This document shows, piece by piece, positions 15,001-22,706 of a stretch of 33,806 bases of DNA. The stretch is from NCBI GenBank assembly GCA_004322465.1, contig SCVO01000044.1, positions 1-33,806 on the forward strand, read 5' to 3'. Both the position numbers and the translations under genes were made by a program. How positions within the stretch are numbered: the first letter of the stretch is position 1; each line of letters begins with the position of its first letter. The notes beneath the pieces are model-generated. The model was not told the DNA's origin and did not search any database. It saw only the letters and a program-made list of their open reading frames with translations. This DNA comes from Candidatus Nitrosotenuis sp. (GTDB taxonomy: Archaea; Thermoproteota; Nitrososphaeria; Nitrososphaerales; Nitrosopumilaceae).

Positions 15001-15096
15001 ATGGATCCTTTTGTAGCCGTATTTGTGTCCTCCCTTGGCGTTTGTGCTGCGGCCTTGGTCTACTCGTTGTTAAAGGCAGAAAAGACTAATTCGTAA
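15001..15096 (+). CDS. kdpF: KdpF-like small membrane subunit (31 aa)
   Basis: The peptide has one hydrophobic helix (AVFVSSLGVCAAALVYSLL) followed by LVYSLLKAEK, which resembles the C-terminal LVYALINAE-type end of bacterial KdpF, the 29-residue lipid-like stabiliser of KdpA. It starts immediately after the kdpC stop behind a GGAGG site. In the usual kdpFABC order, kdpF comes first; here it is last. This gene is easily missed in automatic annotation. Identity rests on size, topology, the C-terminal motif and operon position. Confidence 0.75.
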   Translation: MDPFVAVFVSSLGVCAAALVYSLLKAEKTNS

Positions 15097-15203
15097 TATT
15101 TTCAGATTTAATCCCACCTCTTAACAAATCTACATGGTACTACTGCAAAAACAGAATGCTGCTTTATTCGTGTGAATCGATATGAATTAAAAAATTACCT
15201 GAA

Positions 15204-16004
15204 TCATCTCTGTTGAAGTTTTCTAATTTTAAATTCCCGTCTTTCTATAACTGCCATACCTATAAGATATAGCGCAATCATCGGTCCTGAAATGAACCAC
15301 ATCGTGACACCGCTTCCGTCGGGGGTGACAACTGCGCCGATAATCACCAATGCCACAATTGCGTATCGAATGTTCCTGCGCCAAAACTTGGCATCCGTTA
15401 TTCCAGACACCGTTGCAGCATACATGATCAGCGGGAGCTGAAACGCAACCCCGAATGCGAGCAAGAACTGCAAAACAAACGATACGAAATCAACCACGTT
15501 CAAAAATGTAACAAGGCCAGACGCCTCACCATACTGGTAAAGGAAGTTCAGCATAAATGGTATGACTGTAAAATATGAGAATATCACACCCGTCACAAAC
15601 AAAATCAACGCAGGTATTGCAACTGAACGGGTTGCTTTGATCTCGCTTTCCTTTAGCGCTGGTCTGATGAATGCGGTAAATTCTCTTATTATGATGGGCA
15701 TCGATAAGACTAGTCCGACAATTGATGCGACATACATCTGCGCATAAAATGCCTGACCTGGGGCTGTTTGGATCAGCTGAACACTTTTTGGCACCAGTTC
15801 TTGCCGCATGTGGTTTGTTATCTGTGCTGCAATGTTGTTGATTGGCTCTGGCATTGGATAGTATATCGTAATTCCGCTGTAAACAAAGTGCTCAAGCCTG
15901 AAAGTCAGAATCACTGCAATGATGACCACTACAGCTATTACTATTCTTGTCACCCTTGTTCGAAGTTCTGCAATGTGCTGAAAAACACCATTCAATTCTG
16001 ACAT
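15204..16004 (-). CDS. tatC: Twin-arginine translocase subunit TatC
   Basis: TatC is the multi-span receptor that recognises twin-arginine signal peptides. The 266-aa product has about six membrane helices, an N-terminal HIAELRTRV motif (the TatC 'H-x2-ELR-R' opening), MPIIIREFTAFIRPALKESE with the conserved F-x-x-P-x-L-x-x-x-E, and the late FQLPLIMYAATVSGI. CCTAAATAG on the minus strand near 16028-16036 is the probable promoter. The only Tat partner in view is tatA. The 107-bp gap to kdpF is unusually loose for this window. Confidence 0.95.
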   Translation of the reverse strand: MSELNGVFQHIAELRTRVTRIVIAVVVIIAVILTFRLEHFVYSGITIYYPMPEPINNIAAQITNHMRQELVPKSVQLIQTAPGQAFYAQMYVASIVGLVLSMPIIIREFTAFIRPALKESEIKATRSVAIPALILFVTGVIFSYFTVIPFMLNFLYQYGEASGLVTFLNVVDFVSFVLQFLLAFGVAFQLPLIMYAATVSGITDAKFWRRNIRYAIVALVIIGAVVTPDGSGVTMWFISGPMIALYLIGMAVIERREFKIRKLQQR

Positions 16005-16046
16005 ATGATACCCTGATGTGGTAAATGTCTATTTAGGTTCTGATTT

Positions 16047-16634
16047 TTAGCTGTGGTTTCCAGGTATTGGCAATAGTTTTGCATCTGGAAGGCCTGCCTT
16101 TTTGCGCTCCTCCTCTGTGAGCGCATCGAACTCTAGTGAGATGGTTGCCTTGAGGTCAAAGCGCGATTCCAAATCCTTTGCAAGCTGGCCTATTTCTTTT
16201 CCGGAATAGATTTCCTTAGAGTCTTCTAAAAATATGCGAATCCCTTTGTCCCTGACACTTCCACCGAACTTGTCCTTGAGAAATTTTGTTACCTCCTCGA
16301 CTTCTTTTTTTGGAATGTTGTTGTGATAAAACACAATTCCTTTTGTGGGGGTGTAATCAATTGGGGCTCCTCTCTTGTACAGGAATACTCCTATAAACCG
16401 CGCATCCTCCTCTGGTTCCTTTACTCCCTTGATTTCCCAGTTTAGCATTTTGCCTTGATCATAATCGTATTTTTGAACGTCATCCGATGTTATCTTCCAG
16501 TATCTGTGGCGGGTCACTGTGATTTTTGGGTCATTAATGCAATATAAATTCAATACGACTATTCTGAGTGCAATAGGTTCTGTCCTGTCTTTAGGATCTG
16601 CCAAATCACGAAATGCCAACAATGTTTCTCTCAA
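16047..16634 (-). CDS. Conserved hypothetical protein (about 195 aa)
   Basis: The product is soluble and alpha/beta in character, without cysteine clusters (a single Cys) or membrane segments. Recognisable only by pattern are a beta-rich N half (IVVLNLYCIND, VTRHRYWKIT, FIGVFLYKRG) and a charged C half with two helices, ending in LPIPGNHS. I do not know the family. The start could be TTG 16634 or, fitting the shared promoter better, TTG 16622 or 16619. It is divergent from purS and lies 42 bp from tatC, probably in the same orientation by chance. Function unknown. Confidence 0.7.
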   Translation of the reverse strand: MRETLLAFRDLADPKDRTEPIALRIVVLNLYCINDPKITVTRHRYWKITSDDVQKYDYDQGKMLNWEIKGVKEPEEDARFIGVFLYKRGAPIDYTPTKGIVFYHNNIPKKEVEEVTKFLKDKFGGSVRDKGIRIFLEDSKEIYSGKEIGQLAKDLESRFDLKATISLEFDALTEEERKKAGLPDAKLLPIPGNHS

Positions 16635-16646
16635 GTTTTCAAATTG

Positions 16647-16655
16647 AATATATTA
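16647..16655. promoter_or_regulatory. Symmetric TATA element shared by purS and the divergent gene
   Basis: AATATATT (16647-16654) is its own reverse complement and is centred 25 bp before the purS ATG (16676). In the other direction it is 29-32 bp from TTG starts at 16622 and 16619 of the hypothetical gene. One element could recruit TBP for both directions; separate overlapping promoters remain possible. Confidence 0.45.
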
Positions 16656-16675
16656 CAGCAAAGAAAAAACTCACC

Positions 16676-16930
16676 ATGCCGATGTTTGAGGTCCAGGTTA
16701 TAATTGAGAACAAACCCGGAATCAGTGATCCTGAAGGCGCCACAATTCTAAACGACTTGGTACTAAAGGGAAGCTACTCCTCAGTCAAAAAAATCCGGGC
16801 GGCAAAAATGCTAAAATTCCAAATAAACACAACCAACAAAAAAGCAGCGGAAGACACCGTTAGAGAACTATGCAATGAACTTAGAATCTACAACCCGATG
16901 GTAAGCAAAGTAACCTTTACTGTAAACTAG
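16676..16930 (+). CDS. purS: FGAM synthetase small subunit PurS
   Basis: PurS is the small bridging subunit that lets PurQ and small-type PurL act together as FGAM synthetase (step 4 of purine synthesis). The 84 residues show FEVQVIIENKPGISDPEGATI, then LKGSYSSVKKIRAAKMLKFQI, the conserved beta-alpha-beta PurS core. Start: ATG 16676 (MPMFEV) is 25 bp after the TATA element and matches the family's N terminus. An in-frame upstream extension to 16613 would run through the promoter. Unusually, purQ is not next: a CBS gene on the other strand separates them. The stop interlocks with the CBS gene stop. Confidence 0.93.
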   Translation: MPMFEVQVIIENKPGISDPEGATILNDLVLKGSYSSVKKIRAAKMLKFQINTTNKKAAEDTVRELCNELRIYNPMVSKVTFTVN

Positions 16931-17346
16931 TCATCCTTTTCAATCGATTTTATCGTTCCATCGATGAGCAGCTTGCTTCTCAGATGGGACGCAAGGTCTG
17001 TCTGGGTGATAACCCCTACGAGCTTTTCGTTTTCAAGCACAAGTAGCCTTCGGATGTTATTGTTTAGCATTTTTTGAACCGCGTCTTCTATCAGCGTGGT
17101 TGGCTCAACCCACCTGAACTTGTGGGACATTATGTCTGAGATCGGCACCTCTGACGCTACCATGTTCTTTACTACGAGCTTTCGAACAAAGTCCGCCTCG
17201 CTTATTATTCCGACTGGGTTTTGGCCCTCGGTAACGACAAGGAAGCTGATGTCCTTTTCCTGCAGTAGGGTAGCCGCATCCAAGCATGTTTTTTCCTTTG
17301 ATATGGTGATTACGTGCTTGTTCATTATGTCTCGAACTTGTCCCAT
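16927..17346 (-). CDS. CBS-domain pair protein
   Basis: Two CBS motifs fill the 139 residues: VRDIMNKHVITISKEKTCLDAATLLQ...SFLVVTEG-NPVGIISEADFVR (about 4-58) and ISDIMSHKFRWVEPTTLIEDAVQKM...RRLLVLENEKLVGVITQTDLASHL (about 69-124). A CBS pair binds adenine nucleotides (AMP, ATP, SAM) and usually senses energy or nucleotide state. Lying between purS and purQLF, an adenylate sensor would suit purine regulation, but this is suggested by context only. It has a minus-strand TTTTTTATC TATA-like box near 17370-17378. No other effector domain is fused. Confidence 0.85.
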   Translation of the reverse strand: MGQVRDIMNKHVITISKEKTCLDAATLLQEKDISFLVVTEGQNPVGIISEADFVRKLVVKNMVASEVPISDIMSHKFRWVEPTTLIEDAVQKMLNNNIRRLLVLENEKLVGVITQTDLASHLRSKLLIDGTIKSIEKDD

Positions 17347-17400
17347 ATTTCGTGTTCAATATTCTTAAGATAAAAAAGGTTTGTTGCAATTGTTCTATGC

Positions 17401-17417
17401 TGTCTTTAAGGCAGACA
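17401..17417. promoter_or_regulatory. Inverted repeat upstream of purQ, possible operator
   Basis: TGTCT and AGACA flank a 7-base spacer, ending about 14 bp before the purQ TATA box. A TGTCTTTAgG run also occurs about 90 bp upstream of purS (16586-16595), though there it is within another gene. Could be a regulatory site or chance. Confidence 0.25.
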
Positions 17418-17430
17418 ACCTAATCTGTGA

Positions 17431-17445
17431 TTTAATTAATTAATA
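17431..17445 (+). promoter_or_regulatory. TATA box of the purQLF operon
   Basis: TTTAATTAATTAATA is centred about 27 bp before GTG 17465, placing the transcription start at or next to the start codon. It is one of the longest AT-only promoter elements in the window and supports the GTG start and a leaderless mRNA. Confidence 0.6.
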
Positions 17446-17464
17446 CCATCGTACAAACTACACT

Positions 17465-18145
17465 GTGAAGGTCGGCATTGTAGTATTTCCTGGAAGCAAC
17501 TGCGATCGCGACATGTACCATGTTCTGCTCGATGTTTTCAAATTAGATGTAAAATATTTCTGGCATGAGGACAAGCTTCCAAAGGATCTGGACGCAATAG
17601 TCCTGCCTGGCGGGTTTTCTTATGGCGATAGACTAAGGGCTGGAGTGATTGCCGCACACAGCCCCGTAATATCGGATGTCAAAAGAATGGCAGACAAGGG
17701 AATGCCAGTTCTTGGCGTGTGCAACGGATTCCAGATATTGGTGGAAGCCGAGCTTTTGCCTGGAGTGCTGCTGAAAAATACATCGCTAAATTTTATGTGC
17801 AGGTGGACCGAGCTTATAGTGGAGAACAACAAGACTCCGTTCACAAACAAGTTTGCCCTCAAGGAGAGAATCCCAATCCCAATCGCAAATGGGGAGGGGC
17901 GCTATTACGTCGACAAGGCAACATTGCACACACTCAAGAAAAACAACCAGATTGTGTTTAGGTATGGCGAATCCGTAAACAATTCCGTATTTGATATCGC
18001 TGGAATCTGCAACAAGGAAGGAAACGTAGTCGGCATGATGCCTCACCCGGAGCGTGCGGTCGAGGCTGAGATAAATCCAAAGGACTGCAAGCCTGCGTCT
18101 GTGATTTTTGAGTCTTTGATTACTACTGTTGGTGCAAGAAAATGA
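17465..18145 (+). CDS. purQ: FGAM synthetase glutaminase subunit PurQ
   Basis: PurQ is a class I glutamine amidotransferase that supplies ammonia to PurL. Its triad is visible: Cys86 in GVCNGFQIL and His194/Glu196 in MPHPERA; GGFSYGDRLRAG is the oxyanion-region block. The 226-aa length is normal for the three-part (S-Q-L) enzyme. The GTG start fits the TATA box spacing. Its TGA overlaps the purL ATG (ATGA), so translation is coupled. Confidence 0.96.
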   Translation: MKVGIVVFPGSNCDRDMYHVLLDVFKLDVKYFWHEDKLPKDLDAIVLPGGFSYGDRLRAGVIAAHSPVISDVKRMADKGMPVLGVCNGFQILVEAELLPGVLLKNTSLNFMCRWTELIVENNKTPFTNKFALKERIPIPIANGEGRYYVDKATLHTLKKNNQIVFRYGESVNNSVFDIAGICNKEGNVVGMMPHPERAVEAEINPKDCKPASVIFESLITTVGARK

Positions 18146-20307
18146 GCCTGCAGCCACAAGAACTGGACTATCTTTCAAAAAAAATTAAACGAAAACCAAA
18201 CGACGTTGAAACGCACATCGTTGCAGCAGAGTGGTCTGAGCACTGCTCGTACAAGTCCTCAAAAAAACACCTCAAAATACTTCCGATGTCTGGTCCCCGC
18301 GTCATCCGAGAAAAGGGATTTGATTCAGGAGTGCTAGACGTTGGGGATGGATACGTCGTAACTGTCCACATTGAAAGCCACAATCACCCTTCTGCTGTTG
18401 AGCCATATGGCGGCGCGGCAACCGGGGTAGGGGGCGTGATCCGAGATATCTTGTCTGCCGGCACAAGACCAATTGCTCTTTTTGACGGACTTCGTTTTGG
18501 AAACATAGAAAAAGATTCCCAGGCAAGATGGCTGTTCAAAAACGCGGTAACTGGGATAGCAGACTATGGGAACTGTCTTGGCATTCCAACCATTGGTGGA
18601 GAGGTGGAGTTCGATGACTGTTATACGAATTACGCACTTGTGGATGTTGCGTCAATCGGATTTGGCAAAAAAGAAAGACTGATCAAAAATCACGCAGATG
18701 CTGGCGACCTGGTAGTTTTACTCGGCGGTTCAACTGGACGCGATGGAATCGGGGGAGCGCAGTTTGCATCCGACTCACTTGAAACCGAGGACCGTTCCGC
18801 AGTACAAATTCCTGACCCCTTCATTGAAAAACTGATCATCGAGGCAACTCTTGAGGCAAGAAACGAGGGCTGCATCAAGGCGCTAAAGGATTTGGGGGGC
18901 GGCGGACTATCCTGCGCAATTTCTGAAACTGCTGACACTCTTGGCATAGGCATTGAGCTTGATGTGAATCGCGTACACACGCGAGAATCGGACATGAGCC
19001 CAAGGGAAATCATGACATCCGAATCCCAGGAGAGAATGCTGGTCATAACTGACAAGAAAAAACTAGCAAAACTAGAATCCATTTGCAAAAAGTTCCGAGT
19101 GACCTGCTCCGTTATTGGCAAAGTGACATCGGACAAAATGATGAGGGTCAAAAACAACAATGTCGTAGTCGCATCGATTCCTGCCGAAATTGTCGCAAAT
19201 GCGCCTCTTCTTGACAGGCCGTCAAAGGTGCCCGCATACCTAAAGGAGCTGCAAAAAAAGAAGGAACCGACGCCCGTCTCTGATCTTTCCAAAACAATTA
19301 TGAGGTTATTGTCGTGCCCAAACATCGCAAGCAAAATCTGGGTGTATGGCCAGTATGACCATGAAGTTGGAATACGCACCGTAGTAAAGCCTGGGATGGA
19401 TTCTGCCGTACTGCGACTGGATAACGGAAAATACCTGGCAGCAAAAATAGACGGAAACCCAAAGCAGTGCTACATTGATCCAAAAAATGGCGCAATCGGG
19501 TGCTTTGAAGAGGCGTGCAGAAACGTAGTCTGCACTGGCGCAACTCCAATTGGGATGGTGGATCATCTGCAGTTTGGCAATCCTGAAAACCCTGAAATCT
19601 TTTGGACCTTTCTGGAATCCCTAAAGGGAATTTCTGAATTTTCAAAATACTTTGACATTCCATGCGTTGGAGGCAAGGTGAGCCTGTACAATGAGACTCC
19701 GCAGGGGCCAATCAAGCCAACGCCGCTAATTGGCGTCTTGGGACTAATTGAGAAAAAACCACTACACACACAAAAGTCAGAGCAAGGCGATATCCTGATT
19801 CTTATTGGAATTACAAAGGACGAGCTTGGCGGCTCTGAATATTATGAGTACATTCACGGGTTTGTTGGGGGAAAATGCCCGACAGTTGACTTTGTCGAGT
19901 CAAAGCGGAACATGGGTGCAGTAATACACATAATTGAAAACGAATGGGCAAAAAACGTCCACGATTGCTCAAAAGGGGGGCTGGCAATCGCAGTATCTGA
20001 ACTTGCGATGACTAGTGGCATTGGATGCACTGTGTCTCTTGACAACATCCAGTCCTCAAAACTCCCGGACGACAAGATCTTGTTTTCTGAGAGCCATTCT
20101 AGGTATCTGTTATCTGTATCAAAATCAAATCTTGACTCTGTACTCGGCTATCTGAAAACAAAAAAGGTGAACTTTGGCATAATTGGCAAGTTTGAGGGAA
20201 AGAGCATTGCATTTTCCAAAAGCAAAAAAGTGATTGCAAAACTAAGCGTTGATAAAGCACATGACAAGTGGTTTAATTCACTGAAGGATTTGGTTTTGCA
20301 TGGTTAA
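18142..20307 (+). CDS. purL: FGAM synthetase large subunit PurL (small type)
   Basis: PurL carries out the ATP-dependent amidation of FGAR to FGAM. At 721 aa it is the short form that needs separate PurS and PurQ. AEWSEHCSYKSSKKH (His34 catalytic region), ESHNHPSAVEPYGGAATGVGGVIRDI, LGGGGLSCAISETAD and the later NVVCTGATPIGMVDHLQFGNP repeat of the AIR-synthetase-like fold are all present. The ATG overlaps the purQ stop by four bases, and the purF start lies 8 bases inside its end, making a tight purQ-purL-purF operon. Confidence 0.97.
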   Translation: MSLQPQELDYLSKKIKRKPNDVETHIVAAEWSEHCSYKSSKKHLKILPMSGPRVIREKGFDSGVLDVGDGYVVTVHIESHNHPSAVEPYGGAATGVGGVIRDILSAGTRPIALFDGLRFGNIEKDSQARWLFKNAVTGIADYGNCLGIPTIGGEVEFDDCYTNYALVDVASIGFGKKERLIKNHADAGDLVVLLGGSTGRDGIGGAQFASDSLETEDRSAVQIPDPFIEKLIIEATLEARNEGCIKALKDLGGGGLSCAISETADTLGIGIELDVNRVHTRESDMSPREIMTSESQERMLVITDKKKLAKLESICKKFRVTCSVIGKVTSDKMMRVKNNNVVVASIPAEIVANAPLLDRPSKVPAYLKELQKKKEPTPVSDLSKTIMRLLSCPNIASKIWVYGQYDHEVGIRTVVKPGMDSAVLRLDNGKYLAAKIDGNPKQCYIDPKNGAIGCFEEACRNVVCTGATPIGMVDHLQFGNPENPEIFWTFLESLKGISEFSKYFDIPCVGGKVSLYNETPQGPIKPTPLIGVLGLIEKKPLHTQKSEQGDILILIGITKDELGGSEYYEYIHGFVGGKCPTVDFVESKRNMGAVIHIIENEWAKNVHDCSKGGLAIAVSELAMTSGIGCTVSLDNIQSSKLPDDKILFSESHSRYLLSVSKSNLDSVLGYLKTKKVNFGIIGKFEGKSIAFSKSKKVIAKLSVDKAHDKWFNSLKDLVLHG

Positions 20308-21730
20308 AGAAAACTGCGGCGTAGTTGGAATTTTCAGCAGGGACGGAACAAACGTAATCCCAATGGTAATTGACGCATTACGTGCCCTGCAACACCGGGG
20401 GCAAGAGGCGTGGGGAATAGCAATTCCAAAAAAAGCGCCAATCAAAAGACTGGGGCTTGTGTCTGGAGCATCGGGAGAATTTCAAAAAATCACTGAGGAA
20501 TACGCGTCTCCTGCGGCAATAGGCCATGTGCGCTATTCGACTGTCGGTAGGAGCAATTTGGAAAATGCCCAGCCGCTCAAGGTAAAGGATCTTTGCATTG
20601 CGCACAACGGAACCATAGCAAACGTTGCAGAGCTTGCAAACCTTGTTGGGGGGTGTACGTTTACGCCGCAAAACGCAAGCGATACTTTGGTTGCAGCGCA
20701 AAGACTTGTCTCGCTAATGTCCACAAACGGCAAGCTTGGAAGCGCGCTATCTATACTAAAAAACGAGATGGCTGGCTCATACTGTTTTACTTTTGTATCT
20801 GACGATAACGCTGTGTATGCTGCACGTGATCCGCGCGGATTTAGACCAATGGTTCTTGGATCAAAAGAAGAAGGGCAGGTGACAATCGTTGCCTCGGAAT
20901 CGTCCGCAATAACTGCCGTTGGAGCAAAACTTGTCCGCGACGTGGTTCCAGGCGAGCTTCTCAAGTTTAGCAACACCGGAATGGAGTCTGAAATGTTTTC
21001 AGAGGAAAAAAAACATGCTCACTGCTCATTTGAATTTACATATTTTGCGCATCCTACATCCAAAATGGAGGGAACAAACATCTATGTTGCGAGAAAAAAA
21101 ATCGGCCAGTTTCTCGCTAGAAAGTTTCCAATCAAGGATGCGGACCTGGTAATTCCGGTTCCTGACTCTGCAAGGCCTGCTGCATTAGGATATGCGCAGG
21201 AGCTTGGTGTGCAGTTTGATGAAGGGCTACTCAAAGACAGGTACAGCAAAAAGGGGCCGCTGCGAAGTTTTATCGAACCACACCAAAGCGACCGCGTCGA
21301 AATTAATCGCTGGATTATCCCGATCACCGAAATCATTTCAGGCAAACACGTAGTTGTAATTGATGATAGTCTGGTTCGCGGTACCAGCTCAAAGGCAATC
21401 ATAAAAGCATTAAGGCGGGCAGGTGCAAAAAAAATCAGCATGCTAGTCACATACCCTCCAATCAAATATCCGTGCTATGCTGGAATCGACTTTCCATCCC
21501 AGGACGAATTAGCAACTGGGGTGATAGGCGATGCCACCGATGAGCAAATAATTGATAAAATACGCCGTGACATCGGGGCTGACTTTCTGGGATACAATGA
21601 TGCAGAAAATCTGGCAAATGCCGTCGGCATACCTCACGACTCCATGTGCTTTACGTGCACCAGCGGCGATTACTCTACACTAGGAATAAAGCCTGTATTC
21701 AAGACAAGAGAGGAAATGAAGGGCGAATAA
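20300..21730 (+). CDS. purF: Amidophosphoribosyltransferase PurF
   Basis: PurF makes phosphoribosylamine from PRPP and glutamine, the first committed purine step. The N-terminal Ntn glutaminase would start at Cys6 after removal of MVKEN (NCGVVGIFS). RALQHRGQEAWGIA and GHVRYSTVG are family blocks. The PRPP site is HVVVIDDSLVRGTSSKAI. Cysteines in HAHCSFEF, KYPCYAGIDFP and MCFTCTSGDY match the four Cys ligands of the [4Fe-4S] cluster in Bacillus-type PurF, so this is probably the iron-sulfur, propeptide-processed class. 476 aa; overlaps purL by 8 bp. Confidence 0.97.
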   Translation: MVKENCGVVGIFSRDGTNVIPMVIDALRALQHRGQEAWGIAIPKKAPIKRLGLVSGASGEFQKITEEYASPAAIGHVRYSTVGRSNLENAQPLKVKDLCIAHNGTIANVAELANLVGGCTFTPQNASDTLVAAQRLVSLMSTNGKLGSALSILKNEMAGSYCFTFVSDDNAVYAARDPRGFRPMVLGSKEEGQVTIVASESSAITAVGAKLVRDVVPGELLKFSNTGMESEMFSEEKKHAHCSFEFTYFAHPTSKMEGTNIYVARKKIGQFLARKFPIKDADLVIPVPDSARPAALGYAQELGVQFDEGLLKDRYSKKGPLRSFIEPHQSDRVEINRWIIPITEIISGKHVVVIDDSLVRGTSSKAIIKALRRAGAKKISMLVTYPPIKYPCYAGIDFPSQDELATGVIGDATDEQIIDKIRRDIGADFLGYNDAENLANAVGIPHDSMCFTCTSGDYSTLGIKPVFKTREEMKGE

Positions 21731-21731
21731 A

Positions 21732-21977
21732 ATGGAAATTGCGTTTGTCTTGGTAAAATGTGAAGTGGCACATGAAATGGATGTGATGCGCGATGTTCTC
21801 AAAATTGATGGGGTAAAAGAGGCGCACGGAACGTACGGGATGTATGATATTTTCATCAAGGTTCAAGGGCCAACCCACAAAATAGTATCTGACATAGTGA
21901 CTAAACAAATCCGCAAAATACCAAACGTAATATCCACATCGACACTTTCAACCATTCCAGAACAGGGCGGAAAATAA
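21732..21977 (+). CDS. Stand-alone Lrp/AsnC ligand-binding (RAM) domain protein
   Basis: The 81 residues are a single RAM-type alpha-beta sandwich (EIAFVLVKCEVAHEMDVMRDVL, then VKEAHGTYGMYDIFIKVQG and a second helix) without the helix-turn-helix of full Lrp regulators. Such proteins bind amino acids and assemble with, or tune, Lrp regulators. The ATG follows the purF stop by one base, so it is probably the last gene of the purine operon. A role in sensing glutamine or other amino acids for that operon is inference. Confidence 0.85.
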   Translation: MEIAFVLVKCEVAHEMDVMRDVLKIDGVKEAHGTYGMYDIFIKVQGPTHKIVSDIVTKQIRKIPNVISTSTLSTIPEQGGK

Positions 21978-22029
21978 TTCCAAATTATCTGGTCTGAATT
22001 ATTTTTAAATTAGTATTGCATCTGTCCAT

Positions 22030-22422
22030 TTGTTGGTATCCCAGTACAAGGTTTTCATAATAATTGGGGTTGCAGTAATTGTTGGGATTGGGGCCATCAT
22101 AGCTCTGTCGTTATCCAAGGGGATGTTCTCATCACAGGACTATGAGGTTGACGTGGATCCGTTCAAGGATCCGCAAAACCTGTTTGTCACTGCACGTGTG
22201 ATGGTTCAAAATATTGGCGCAAAGCCCCTGACAAATGTGATTGTTAATTATGGCGATGGCGATGTGCTGAATCTTGGCACCCTGACTCCTGGGCAAAAAG
22301 TAATCCTGTCTCCGCCGTCCGAAAACTCGTTACAGCAAGTCAAGGTCACTGCGGATAATGGAATTTCAGTGACCAAGCCTTATAGAATTCCGCCAAAGAT
22401 ACCCGGAATGATGGGCTCCTAA
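22030..22422 (+). CDS. Membrane-anchored exported hypothetical protein (130 aa)
   Basis: An N-terminal hydrophobic helix (VFIIIGVAVIVGIGAIIALSL, about 8-28) anchors or exports the protein, followed by one beta-rich extracytoplasmic domain. Its pattern ARVMVQNIGAKPLTNVIVNYGDG with LGTLTPGQKVILSPP is typical of CARDB/Ig-like modules. The start is TTG 22030 (or the next TTG, 22033), about 25 bp after ATTTTTAAATTAG. Stop bases interlock with the convergent small gene. Its function is unknown; it may be an envelope component. Confidence 0.72.
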   Translation: MLVSQYKVFIIIGVAVIVGIGAIIALSLSKGMFSSQDYEVDVDPFKDPQNLFVTARVMVQNIGAKPLTNVIVNYGDGDVLNLGTLTPGQKVILSPPSENSLQQVKVTADNGISVTKPYRIPPKIPGMMGS

Positions 22423-22625
22423 GTCCAAGACTTTTTGTCTTTTTTCCAGACTCGGACATCATCAACATAGACTTGGTCCTCAAGATCAAACACAGTGTGC
22501 CATCTTTTATCGTGCGGAAGCAGCTTGTCCAACTCCTTTACGTTCTTGTTTGTGGGATACTTGTTGGTAAGGGCTCCCCATTTCATGTTTGAGATCTTGG
22601 GCATGACGTCGTTAATGTCCTTCAT
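22419..22625 (-). CDS. Conserved small hypothetical protein (68 aa)
   Basis: A short soluble protein rich in Lys, Asp and Trp (MKWGALTNKYPTNKNVKELD, then DKRWHTVFDLEDQVYVDDVR and KKDKKSW at the end). No cysteine, membrane or catalytic motif is present. It lies alone on the minus strand between two plus-strand genes and shares two stop-codon bases with its neighbour, so it appears to be a genuine, compactly placed gene. I do not recognise it. Confidence 0.65.
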   Translation of the reverse strand: MKDINDVMPKISNMKWGALTNKYPTNKNVKELDKLLPHDKRWHTVFDLEDQVYVDDVRVWKKDKKSWT

Positions 22626-22706
22626 GTATTACCTGTGGGCAAATCGAATTGATAAATTTATGTTCGATCTGGGTAGAAACCCAAAATAATAGAGTAGGCA
22701 CCTTCA

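Noticed and set aside
22670-22683. TGGGT-AGAA-ACCCA hairpin before the glycosyltransferase
   Set aside because: Five-base arms at the likely transcription start, with no T run or second copy; too weak to call a regulatory site.
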